Source of the DNA: Crossiella cryophila
GTDB lineage: Bacteria; Actinomycetota; Actinomycetes; Mycobacteriales; Pseudonocardiaceae
Direction: 5' to 3'
Assembly (NCBI RefSeq): GCF_014204915.1
Contig: NZ_JACHMH010000001.1
Coordinates: 1,984,001-2,048,000 of the forward strand
Length of the DNA: 64,000 nt
A program made the position numbers and the translations under genes. The notes beneath the pieces are model-generated. The model saw only the letters and a list, made by a program, of their open reading frames with translations, ran no database searches and had not been told where the DNA came from. Shown one piece after another: positions 57,393-64,000 of the stretch (position 1 is its first letter; every line of letters starts with the position of its first letter).

Positions 57393-57821
57393 ATGCAGCC
57401 ACTTCGGGATCTCACCCTGCTGCTGGGGCGGGTCGTCGTCGGCGTGGTGTTCATCTACCACGGCTGGCAGAAGCTCGTCACCGGCGGGATCGACGGGGTT
57501 GCGGCAGGTTTCGGGAAGATGGGCATTCCGCTGCCCACGGTGTCCGCGTGGTTCACCGCACTGGTCGAACTGGTCGGCGGCGCCGCCTTCATTGTCGGCA
57601 TCGGTTTGCCGCTGGTCGGCGTGCTGTTCGCGTTCGTGATGGCGGGCGCTGGATTCTTCGTGCACTTCAAGAACGGCTTTGGCCTGCCCGGCGGATTCGA
57701 GTACATCCTGACCCTGCTGGCGGCGGGTCTGGCCCTCGGTTTCAACGGCGGCCGGTACTCCCTGGACGCGGTCTTCGGCATCGGTCAGCCCAAGCGTGAG
57801 CGGCAGACCGTATCAGCCTGA
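57393..57821 (+). CDS. DoxX family membrane protein
   Basis: This 142-residue four-helix DoxX-family protein has the typical start LLLGRVVVGVVFIYHGWQKLV, then WFTALVELVGGAAFIVGIGLPLVG and a final helix. DoxX proteins associate with thiol/quinone redox systems at the membrane. I start at ATG 57393, 9 bp after AAGGAG. A paralogue follows 104 bp later. The preceding gap has two dyads. Confidence 0.88.
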   Translation: MQPLRDLTLLLGRVVVGVVFIYHGWQKLVTGGIDGVAAGFGKMGIPLPTVSAWFTALVELVGGAAFIVGIGLPLVGVLFAFVMAGAGFFVHFKNGFGLPGGFEYILTLLAAGLALGFNGGRYSLDAVFGIGQPKRERQTVSA

Positions 57822-57925
57822 TTGCACGCTCAACCGAAACCCGCTGACGCATCGACGTTCACTCGCTCGTGTGACGGGGAACTCCGGTACCCGGAACTCC
57901 CCTCAACGAGCGAAGGAGCCGCAAG

Positions 57926-58342
57926 ATGGTGCGCTCAGCGGGTTTCGCGTTGCTCATCGGCCGCATCGCGGTCGGTCTGGTGTTCATCCTGCACGGCTGG
58001 CGCAAGCTGATGACCGACGGGATGGACGTCACCACGGCCAACTTCGGCAAGCTGGGCTTCCCGGCCCCGGAGTTCATGGCCTGGTTCACCGCGCTGGTCG
58101 AGCTGCTCGGCGGCGCGTTGTTCATCCTCGGGGTGGCCCTGCCGCTGATCGGCGTGCTGCTCGCGATCGTCTCGGTGCTCGGCATCCTGTTCGTCACCGC
58201 CAAGAACGGCTTCTGGGCCGGGAACGGCGGCTACGAGTACGAGCTGGTACTGGCAGGCACCGCGCTGGCACTGGGCTTCGCCGGTGGCGAGGTCAGCGTC
58301 GGCGGCTACTACCGCCGACGCCGTCATCCCGTTGCCGCCTAA
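57926..58342 (+). CDS. DoxX family membrane protein, paralogue
   Basis: This 138-residue paralogue of the previous gene has FALLIGRIAVGLVFILHGWRKLM, NFGKLGFPAPEFMAWFTALVELLGGALFILGVALPLIGVLL and a basic C-terminal tail (RRRRHP). It starts at ATG 57926 after GAAGGAG. It converges with the TIGR03089 gene, sharing 4 bp at the stops. The pair is a tandem duplication; they may form a heteromeric redox complex. Confidence 0.88.
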   Translation: MVRSAGFALLIGRIAVGLVFILHGWRKLMTDGMDVTTANFGKLGFPAPEFMAWFTALVELLGGALFILGVALPLIGVLLAIVSVLGILFVTAKNGFWAGNGGYEYELVLAGTALALGFAGGEVSVGGYYRRRRHPVAA

Positions 58343-59043
58343 CGAAGTTCGCGGGTGATCTTCTCGGTTTCCTTGCGGGCGGCGAGTTTGCTCTCGTCCA
58401 GATTGACGCACTGGACCAGCGAGCCGCCGCCCGCGAGCACCGCGAGCAACCCGTCCAGCACGCCAGCGTCCGTGTTCCAGTCCACAGTGGACAGAATCCG
58501 GTCCTCGGCGCCGAAGCCGAGTTCGGCCGCCCGCTTGGCCGCCAGGTCCAGCAGTTCGTCCACAGTGGACGAACCAAGGGCCGGGGTGTCGCCGGGCACC
58601 GGCTCGTACGGCAGGAAGTCGTCGCCGTGCACCCTGGCCTCGGAGATGTAGTCCAGCACGCCCGGCGGGGTGCTGGTCAGTCCGCGGCCCATCGGGTCCA
58701 GCGAGGCCGCCGCGACCGTGCGCGCGCCCGGCGCGTCCCCGCCGGGCGCGGTGAAGCACACCTCGGTGCCTGCCGGGTCGAAGCGCACGCTCGCCCCGCA
58801 CCACCACGAGCCGAGCAGCACCCCGACGGTCTGCCAGTGCGTGGGCAGCAGCACTCCGACCGGGGTGCCTGCCTCCACGTCCAGCTCATCACGCAGCCAG
58901 TTGGCGGTCTTGCTCGCCCAGTTGGCCATGGTGGCCCTGGACAGCTCGATCCGGACGCCGGTCGCGTCGTCGTAGTAGGTGATCAGCGGCCGCGCCGGGT
59001 CGGCGCGCAGCAGCGGGCGGAACAGCTTCTCGGTGATGCTCAT
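58339..59043 (-). CDS. TIGR03089 family protein (AMP-ligase-like remnant)
   Basis: This 234-residue protein belongs to the actinobacterial TIGR03089 family, which resembles the N-terminal part of AMP-forming acyl/adenylating enzymes (ITYYDDATGVRIELSRATMANWASKTANWL; GVLLPTHWQTVGVLLGSWWCGA; DRILSTVDWNTDAGVLDGLLAVLAGGGSLV). The C-terminal catalytic subdomain is absent, as normal for the family. Function is unknown. Its homologue lies next to an LCP gene in mycobacteria as well. It starts at ATG 59043, 13 bp from the LCP stop. Confidence 0.87.
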   Translation of the reverse strand: MSITEKLFRPLLRADPARPLITYYDDATGVRIELSRATMANWASKTANWLRDELDVEAGTPVGVLLPTHWQTVGVLLGSWWCGASVRFDPAGTEVCFTAPGGDAPGARTVAAASLDPMGRGLTSTPPGVLDYISEARVHGDDFLPYEPVPGDTPALGSSTVDELLDLAAKRAAELGFGAEDRILSTVDWNTDAGVLDGLLAVLAGGGSLVQCVNLDESKLAARKETEKITRELR

Positions 59044-59056
59044 CTCGGCCCCAAAC

Positions 59057-60664
59057 TCAGTACACGCAGCGAACACCGTTGGCGGTGATCGGCTCGTCCA
59101 CCTCGACCGGCTGCTGCCGGGCGCCGGGCGGGCCGACCGCCCCATCCAAACGCACCGACCCGGCCGCACCCAACCGTGCTGGTGGCGAACTCGGCGGCGG
59201 CGCCGAGGACGACGGCGGTGGCTGCGGCGAGGCGGGCGGTGGTTCCGGCTTGGTCAGCCCGGCGACGAAGGACCGCACCTGGTCCCGGTTCACCGTGATG
59301 ATGCTCTGCCCGCGCTCGTTGCGAGCGCCGACGCCGGTGACCGGGATGGTGCGGAACTCCACGTTGCCGCCGGCCAGCCCCTGCATCTGCTGGGCGAACT
59401 GCAGCGGGTCCCAGCCCGAGTCCATCACGATCGACTTCTTCGCCGCGTCCATCAACGCGCCCAGCTTGCCGGGGTTGGTCAGCGTGCCGGAGGAAAGGAT
59501 CTTGCTCACCACCGCGGCCATGAACGTCTGCTGGCGCACGATCCGGTCCAGGTCGCTGCGGGGCAACCCGTTGCGCTGCCGGACGAAGGACAGCGCGTCG
59601 CCGCCGGAGATGGTCTGCGGCCCGGCCCGGAAGCTCGCGCCGGAGTCCGGATCGCTGGTGGAGCGGCGCAGGCACACCTCCACCCCGCCGACCGCCTCGG
59701 TCAGCAGGTAGAAGCCGTACAGGTTGACCTCGGCGTAGCGGTCGATGCGCAGCCCGGTCAGCTCCTGCACGGTCAGCGCCAGCGCCAGCCGCCCGGCCTG
59801 GTGACCTTCCTTGTCCAGCTTGGCGTGCTCGGTGACGCCCTCGGCCCGGAGCTGGTCGATCTTGCGGTTCTTGCCCCGGGTGTAGGCGGAGTTGATCTTC
59901 TCCTCGCCGATGCCGGGCACCGTCGTGTAGGTGTCCCTCGGGATGGAGAAGGCGGTGGCCTTGCGGCCGTCGTCGGGCACCCGCAGCACGATGATGGTGT
60001 CGGTGTTCACCCCGCCGTCGTTGGCCTCGGTGCGCAACTGCTTCAACACCTTGGCGGGCAATGGATTGCCCTCGGCGTCGGTGCGGCTGTCACTGCCCAC
60101 CAGCAGGATGTCCGTCGCACCGTCCTTGGCCTCCGGCGCGTTCGGCGCCTGGCCCAGTTCGTCGATCAGGTTGGTGGTGGTGACGTTGTCCTCGATGCGC
60201 GAGACCGTGGCCCAGCTGATCCCGGTCGCGGTGAGCACCGCCACCGAGAGCAACGCGGCCACGGTGCGCACCGAGACCAGGCCCGCGGTCTTCCACCGGC
60301 TGCGCCTGCGCGGCACTGGTGGTGACTCGGCGTCGTCCAGCGGCGCCCACTTCTGTTGCGGCCCAACGGCGACGGCCGCGGTCGCGGCGTCCGCGACCGG
60401 CTTGGCCGCCGGTTCCGCCGCGCCCTCCGCCGGTTCGGTCGCTCGCTGGTCAGCGGGCGTGACCGATTCGACCGCCGGCGCACCGGCAACGGCGGCCTGC
60501 CCGGCCCCCGCCCCCACACCCGCCGCGGTGGCCCGCCCGGCCACCTCGACGGCGTCGTTCCGCTCGTCCTGCTCGGCGACCCGCCCGGCCGCCGTGTCCG
60601 CATCCATGTCCCCGGCCGACGCCTGCGCGTCGTCCTGGTTCGGACGTGGTTTCTGCTCCTCCAC
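59057..60664 (-). CDS. LytR-CpsA-Psr (LCP) family glycopolymer transferase
   Basis: This 535-residue LCP protein has a ~120-residue Ala/Pro/Glu-rich cytosolic N-terminus, a membrane helix (~127-148) and an extracytoplasmic LCP domain (DILLVGSDSRTDAEGNPL, NTDTIIVLRVPDDGRKATAFSIPRDTYTTVPG, NSAYTRG, RQRNGLPRSDLDRIVRQQTFM). LCP enzymes attach secondary polymers such as arabinogalactan to peptidoglycan. The C-terminus is Pro/Ser-rich and ends with PITANGVRCVY, a tail shared with the upstream paralogue. It starts at GTG 60664. Confidence 0.9.
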   Translation of the reverse strand: MEEQKPRPNQDDAQASAGDMDADTAAGRVAEQDERNDAVEVAGRATAAGVGAGAGQAAVAGAPAVESVTPADQRATEPAEGAAEPAAKPVADAATAAVAVGPQQKWAPLDDAESPPVPRRRSRWKTAGLVSVRTVAALLSVAVLTATGISWATVSRIEDNVTTTNLIDELGQAPNAPEAKDGATDILLVGSDSRTDAEGNPLPAKVLKQLRTEANDGGVNTDTIIVLRVPDDGRKATAFSIPRDTYTTVPGIGEEKINSAYTRGKNRKIDQLRAEGVTEHAKLDKEGHQAGRLALALTVQELTGLRIDRYAEVNLYGFYLLTEAVGGVEVCLRRSTSDPDSGASFRAGPQTISGGDALSFVRQRNGLPRSDLDRIVRQQTFMAAVVSKILSSGTLTNPGKLGALMDAAKKSIVMDSGWDPLQFAQQMQGLAGGNVEFRTIPVTGVGARNERGQSIITVNRDQVRSFVAGLTKPEPPPASPQPPPSSSAPPPSSPPARLGAAGSVRLDGAVGPPGARQQPVEVDEPITANGVRCVY

Positions 60665-60711
60665 GTCCCTGCCTCCCTATTGAACGTGCTGGATTTCCCC
60701 CGGTCACCAGC

Positions 60712-62445
60712 CTAGTTCACGCAGGTGACACCGTCCGCCGTGATGGGTTGCTGGCCCGGTGCGGCGGCCGGGGCGACCGAGTCCACTCCATCGAGTGAAA
60801 CCGGGCCTCGGGCGGTGAACCCGCGGGCGCCGGGGCCCTTGTAGTCCTTGCCGAGGTAGACCTCGACGGTGCCCGCGACCACCTTGGCGTTCTCCTCGAC
60901 GGCCACGCCGCCCAGCGCCTCGGACACCTTGTCCGCCAGTGCCTTCTCGCCCTTGGCGTAGCGCACCACGGTCTTCGGCCTGGCCGGCGCGTTGTCGCTC
61001 TTGCCCTTGGCGAATCCCTTGGCCGCCAGCGCGTCCTGCACCTTGGTGGCCAGGCCGGTGGTGGTCGTGGTGTTGAACACGTCGACCTTGGCGGCCGCCG
61101 TGTCGTTGCCGCCGTTGCCGCCGTTGTTCCCGCTGCCTGCCTGGGTGCTGGTCGGTGCGGCGGGGCCGCCGGTGATGAGCTGCTTGGCGAAGTCCTTGAC
61201 CTTGGACGGGTTGACGCTGAACGCCTCCTGCCCGTCCGAGGTCTTGATCGGCTCACCCAGCGGCATGGTCTCGAAGCTGATCCGGCCGCCCGCCATGCCC
61301 TGCATCTGCTGGGCGAAGGCGATCACGTCCCATTCCTTGTCCAGCACGATCGACTTCTTCAGCGCCTCGAACAGGTTGCTCAGCTTGGTGGGGTCGGTCA
61401 GCGTGCCGCCGGAGAGGATCTTCTTGGCCAGCCCGGCCATGAACACCTGCTGGCGCACCACCCGGTCCAGGTCGCCGCGGGGCAGGCCGTAGCGCTGGCG
61501 CACGAAGGCCAGCGCGTCGCCGCCGGAGATGGTCTGCGGGCCCGCCTTGAAGTTCGCGCCGGACTTCTCCTCCTTGGCCGCCTTGGTCAGGCACACGTCC
61601 ACGCCGCCGACGGCCTTGGTGATCTCGTAGAAGCCGAGCAGGTTGACCTCGGCGTAGTGGTCGATCTCCACCCCCGACAGGTTCTCCAGGGTCTTGATCA
61701 GCACCTTGGAGCCCTCGGTGTTGGCGTCGCGCTCCTGCTCCGGCTTGCTCTTGCTGCTGTTGCGCAGCTGCCGGAGCGCGGCGTTGCGGCCGAAGGCGTA
61801 GGCCGAGTTGACCTTGTTCTTGCCGTGTCCCGGCACATCGACGTAGGAGTCGCGCGGGAAGGACATCGCGCTGGCCTTGCTGCCGTCGTTGGGGATCCGG
61901 ATCAGGATCAGCGAGTCGGTCAGGTGACCCTCGTTGTCGCCTGCCCGCAGCTCCTGCAGGATCTGCTTGGGCAGCGGGTTGCCCTGCGCGTCGACCCGGG
62001 AGTCGTTGCCCACCAGCAGGATGTCCGTTGCCCCGTCGGCCGCGATCTCGCCCTGCTGCTTCTTGCCGATCACGTCGTTCTTGGTGAGCCCGCTGTCCAG
62101 GTTGTCGAGCATGCCGTAGGCGACTCCGGAGGCCAGTAGCACGGTGGCCGAGCTGACCGCGAGCACGATCTTGGCCACCCGCAGCGCCTGCCGCCTGCCC
62201 TGTTCCTGGGCGGACAGCTTCGGCTGCTCGGGCGTGCGCGCCTTGGTGGTCACGGCGGCGGCGTTGGCACGGGTCCGCTCGCCGGGCCGGGCTCCGGCCT
62301 GCTCGCGCGGTGCCGGACGGCCGACTCCCCGGTTGGCCGCGCCTGAGTCCGGGGCGAGACGTCGCCGGTCGCCCTGGCCAGCCGGCGGTGCGGGGCGGCG
62401 CGGGCGACCCTGGGGGTCACCGGGCCGCGGGGGCCGCTCGTCCAA
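60712..62445 (-). CDS. LCP family glycopolymer transferase with LytR_C domain
   Basis: The 577-residue product has an Arg/Pro-rich cytosolic N-terminus (~90 residues), a membrane helix (~96-115) and an LCP domain (DILLVGNDSRVDAQGNPL, DSLILIRIPNDGSKASAMSFPRDSYVDVPG, NSAYAFGR, RQRYGLPRGDLDRVVRQQVFM). A C-terminal LytR_C domain (KVDVFNTTTTTGLATKV, TVEVYLGKDYKG) and a final PITADGVTCVN tail follow. It starts at TTG 62445, preceded by GGAGGAGA, an uncommon start. The gene is upstream of the other LCP gene in the same operon and divergent from rfbB. Confidence 0.9.
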   Translation of the reverse strand: MDERPPRPGDPQGRPRRPAPPAGQGDRRRLAPDSGAANRGVGRPAPREQAGARPGERTRANAAAVTTKARTPEQPKLSAQEQGRRQALRVAKIVLAVSSATVLLASGVAYGMLDNLDSGLTKNDVIGKKQQGEIAADGATDILLVGNDSRVDAQGNPLPKQILQELRAGDNEGHLTDSLILIRIPNDGSKASAMSFPRDSYVDVPGHGKNKVNSAYAFGRNAALRQLRNSSKSKPEQERDANTEGSKVLIKTLENLSGVEIDHYAEVNLLGFYEITKAVGGVDVCLTKAAKEEKSGANFKAGPQTISGGDALAFVRQRYGLPRGDLDRVVRQQVFMAGLAKKILSGGTLTDPTKLSNLFEALKKSIVLDKEWDVIAFAQQMQGMAGGRISFETMPLGEPIKTSDGQEAFSVNPSKVKDFAKQLITGGPAAPTSTQAGSGNNGGNGGNDTAAAKVDVFNTTTTTGLATKVQDALAAKGFAKGKSDNAPARPKTVVRYAKGEKALADKVSEALGGVAVEENAKVVAGTVEVYLGKDYKGPGARGFTARGPVSLDGVDSVAPAAAPGQQPITADGVTCVN

Positions 62446-62468
62446 CTCCGTTCTCCTCCCGGTCGATC

Positions 62469-62489
62469 GGACCAGATTATCTGGGGTCC
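62469..62489. promoter_or_regulatory. Dyad in the LCP/rfbB divergent gap
   Basis: GGACC (62469-62473) and GGTCC (62485-62489) flank CCAGA-TTA-TCTGG (62472-62484), a perfect 5-bp inverted repeat with 3-nt spacer. It lies 24 bp upstream of the LCP TTG start and ~125 bp from the rfbB ATG. It is the only strong symmetry in the 167-bp gap and a candidate operator for envelope-gene control. Confidence 0.45.
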
Positions 62490-62612
62490 GGCACCGCGTT
62501 CGCGGTTGCCGACATAACGTGGACGCATCAGAAGGTTTCCTGGTTGCTGCTCGTGACAGACTGCGACCGGATCAGCACGAGATCACGCGGCAGGGTTTCG
62601 GGGAGGATACGG

Positions 62613-63605
62613 ATGCGGGTACTGGTCACAGGCGGTGCCGGGTTCATCGGCTCGCACTACGTCCGTCAGTTGCTGGGTGGCGCTTACCCGGCCTTCGCCG
62701 AGGCGGAGGTGACGGTGCTGGACAAGCTCACCTACGCGGGCACCAGGACGAACCTCGAACCGGTGGCCGACAACCCCCGGCTGACCTTCGTCGAAGGCGA
62801 CATCTGCGATCCCGAGCTGGTGCGCAAGCTCATGTCCGGCCAGGACGTGGTGGTGCACTTCGCGGCCGAATCGCACGTGGACCGCTCCATCCTGGGCGCG
62901 GCCGACTTCGTGCTGACCAACGTGCTGGGCACGCAGACCCTGCTGCAGGGCGCGCTGGAGGCCAACGTCGGCCGGTTCGTGCACGTCAGCACCGATGAGG
63001 TGTACGGCTCCATCGAGTCCGGTTCGTGGACCGAGGAGCACATCCTGGAGCCCAACTCGCCGTACTCGGCCTCCAAGGCCAGCTCGGACCTGCTGGCCCG
63101 CTCCTACTTCCGCACCCACGGACTGCCGGTCTGCGTGACCCGTTGCTCGAACAACTACGGTCCGTACCAGTTCCCGGAGAAGGTCATCCCGCTGTTCGTG
63201 ACCAATCTCATCGACGGCAAGACCGTGCCGCTCTACGGCGACGGCCTCAACATCCGGGACTGGCTGCACGTGGACGACCACTGCCGGGGCATCCAGCTGG
63301 TCGCCGAGGGCGGCCGGGCGGGTGAGATCTACAACATCGGCGGCGGCACCGAGCTGACCAACAAGGAGCTGACCGGGCTGCTGCTGGAGGCCACCGGCAA
63401 GGACTGGGGCAGTGTGACTCCGGTCACCGACCGCAAGGGGCACGACCGCCGCTACTCGGTGGACATCACCAAGATCAGCACCGAGCTGGGTTACGCGCCG
63501 AGGGTGCCCTTCACCGAGGGCCTGGCCCAGACCGTGAAGTGGTACCGGGACAACCGCACCTGGTGGGAGGCGCTCAAGCAGCGCGCCGAGCTGGCCAAGG
63601 GCTGA
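62613..63605 (+). CDS. rfbB: dTDP-glucose 4,6-dehydratase
   Basis: This 330-residue extended short-chain dehydrogenase converts dTDP-glucose to dTDP-4-keto-6-deoxyglucose, the second step of dTDP-rhamnose synthesis. Motifs: Rossmann LVTGGAGFIGSHYV at the N-terminus, HFAAESHVDRSI, VSTDEVYGSIESGSW, the YxxxK pair in PYSASKASSDLL and the NNYGPYQFPEKVIPLF signature. It starts at ATG 62613 after GGGGAGG. It is followed 4 bp later by rfbD. The sugar is probably for the cell-wall linker or a surface polymer. Confidence 0.95.
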   Translation: MRVLVTGGAGFIGSHYVRQLLGGAYPAFAEAEVTVLDKLTYAGTRTNLEPVADNPRLTFVEGDICDPELVRKLMSGQDVVVHFAAESHVDRSILGAADFVLTNVLGTQTLLQGALEANVGRFVHVSTDEVYGSIESGSWTEEHILEPNSPYSASKASSDLLARSYFRTHGLPVCVTRCSNNYGPYQFPEKVIPLFVTNLIDGKTVPLYGDGLNIRDWLHVDDHCRGIQLVAEGGRAGEIYNIGGGTELTNKELTGLLLEATGKDWGSVTPVTDRKGHDRRYSVDITKISTELGYAPRVPFTEGLAQTVKWYRDNRTWWEALKQRAELAKG

Positions 63606-63609
63606 GCCG

Positions 63610-64000
63610 GTGCCTGGACTGGGACTGCTCGTCACCGGCGGCCGCGGTCAGCTCGGCACCGACCTGGCCGCACTCGCGTCCACAAAGGACGGTTGGCTGA
63701 CGCACGCGCCCGGCTCGGCCGAGCTGGATGTCAGTGAGGCGGACGCGGTCGAGGACGCGGTGCACGGGATCGCCTGCGCGGCCAGGGACGCGGGCCTGCG
63801 TCCGGTGGTGATCAGCGCGGGCGCCTACACCGCGGTGGACGCCGCCGAGACCGACGAGGACCGGGCGCTGGCGATCAACGGCACGGGTGCCGGGCTGCTC
63901 GCCAAGGCCTGTGCGGCAAGGGATGTGCCGCTGATCCACCTCTCCACCGACTACGTCTTCCCCGGCGACGGCACCCGGCCGTACGAGCCGAGTGACGCCA
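63610..64000 (+). CDS. rfbD: dTDP-4-dehydrorhamnose reductase, N-terminal part (3' end outside window)
   Basis: The first 130 codons of RfbD/RmlD, the NAD(P)H reductase making dTDP-L-rhamnose, run to the window end. The N-terminal Rossmann motif is LLVTGGRGQLGTDLAAL, followed by ELDVSEADAVEDAV, VISAGAYTAVDAAETDEDRALAINGTGAGLLAKA and the active-site strand LIHLSTDYVFPGDGTRPYEPSD. It starts at GTG 63610, 4 bp after the rfbB stop, so the genes are one operon. The catalytic Tyr/Lys segment lies beyond the window. Confidence 0.92.
   Translation, partial: MPGLGLLVTGGRGQLGTDLAALASTKDGWLTHAPGSAELDVSEADAVEDAVHGIACAARDAGLRPVVISAGAYTAVDAAETDEDRALAINGTGAGLLAKACAARDVPLIHLSTDYVFPGDGTRPYEPSDA

Noticed and set aside
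1-64000. tRNA, rRNA or replication origin
   Set aside because: Reading the intergenic gaps I saw no cloverleaf-like sequence, ribosomal gene segment, or DnaA-box cluster; a covariance-model scan would be decisive.

Overview
The window is high-GC actinobacterial DNA. Frequent GTG starts, 4-nt start/stop overlaps, EspG/PPE-like/WXG100 (ESX, type VII) genes, a tuberculosis-necrotizing-toxin-like protein, DUF3558/DUF1707 families and LytR-CpsA-Psr proteins point to the Pseudonocardiales (for example Crossiella, Kutzneria or Amycolatopsis relatives). No rRNA or tRNA gene is present to fix the genus.

The backbone is a conserved actinobacterial core locus. From memory, its gene order matches the M. 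tuberculosis Rv3285-Rv3266c region: acyl-CoA carboxylase alpha subunit (5.8-7.6 kb), maf (10.1), accE and accD (18.9-21.9), birA (25.4), PH-domain membrane protein (26.3), GtrA proteins (42.8-44.0), purK-purE (47.4-49.1), acyl-CoA dehydrogenase (51.4), TIGR03089 protein (58.3), LCP ligases (59.1-62.4) and dTDP-rhamnose genes rfbB-rfbD (62.6-end). The carboxylase subunits and the ligase that biotinylates them are therefore near each other.

Accessory blocks are inserted between these core genes. 0.9-3.3 kb: espG, a PPE-like gene and a small WXG-like gene. 7.8-16.7 kb: a secreted protein, a dicarboxylate symporter, a secreted GH27 alpha-galactosidase divergent from a ROK regulator, then about 1 kb of unusual non-coding DNA with phased 22-bp repeats and three ~150-bp palindromes, then a secreted Xaa-Pro dipeptidyl-peptidase. 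16.8-18.9 kb: a TetR regulator with a lipoprotein carboxylesterase. 19.1-20.3 kb: a secreted protein embedded between accD and accE. 23-25.3 kb: a sigma factor fused through a zinc finger and membrane helix to an extracytoplasmic CAP domain, divergent from a secreted CAP protein. 28.4-33.8 kb: a LAL-type LuxR regulator divergent from a five-gene operon encoding a Tat-exported six-cysteine protein and a MauD-like thioredoxin. 33.8-38.5 kb: selD, a MaoC-like gene and an ESX toxin unit (YbaB-like, WXG100, TNT toxin, putative immunity). 38.6-47.4 kb: an NmrA-like reductase/HxlR pair, hisN, a two-component system, tandem gtrA genes, a second sigma-membrane-extracellular fusion and a GGDEF-like protein. 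49.1-51.2 kb: an RpiR regulator with an aminotransferase. 52.5-54.6 kb: an immunity-gene array (DUF3885, two SUKH genes, decayed SUKH remnants). 54.6-58.3 kb: a NarL-type two-component system and tandem DoxX genes.

The observations I rate highest are: the symmetric 22-bp repeat arrays in convergent intergenic regions; the three long palindromes, two sharing a 28-nt loop; two independent sigma factor/zinc finger/membrane/extracellular fusions; the Tat-exported cysteine-rich protein with its own thioredoxin; the secreted protein coupled into the accD-accE operon; and the decaying immunity array. All assignments come from reading the sequence and remembered family features. No search was run.
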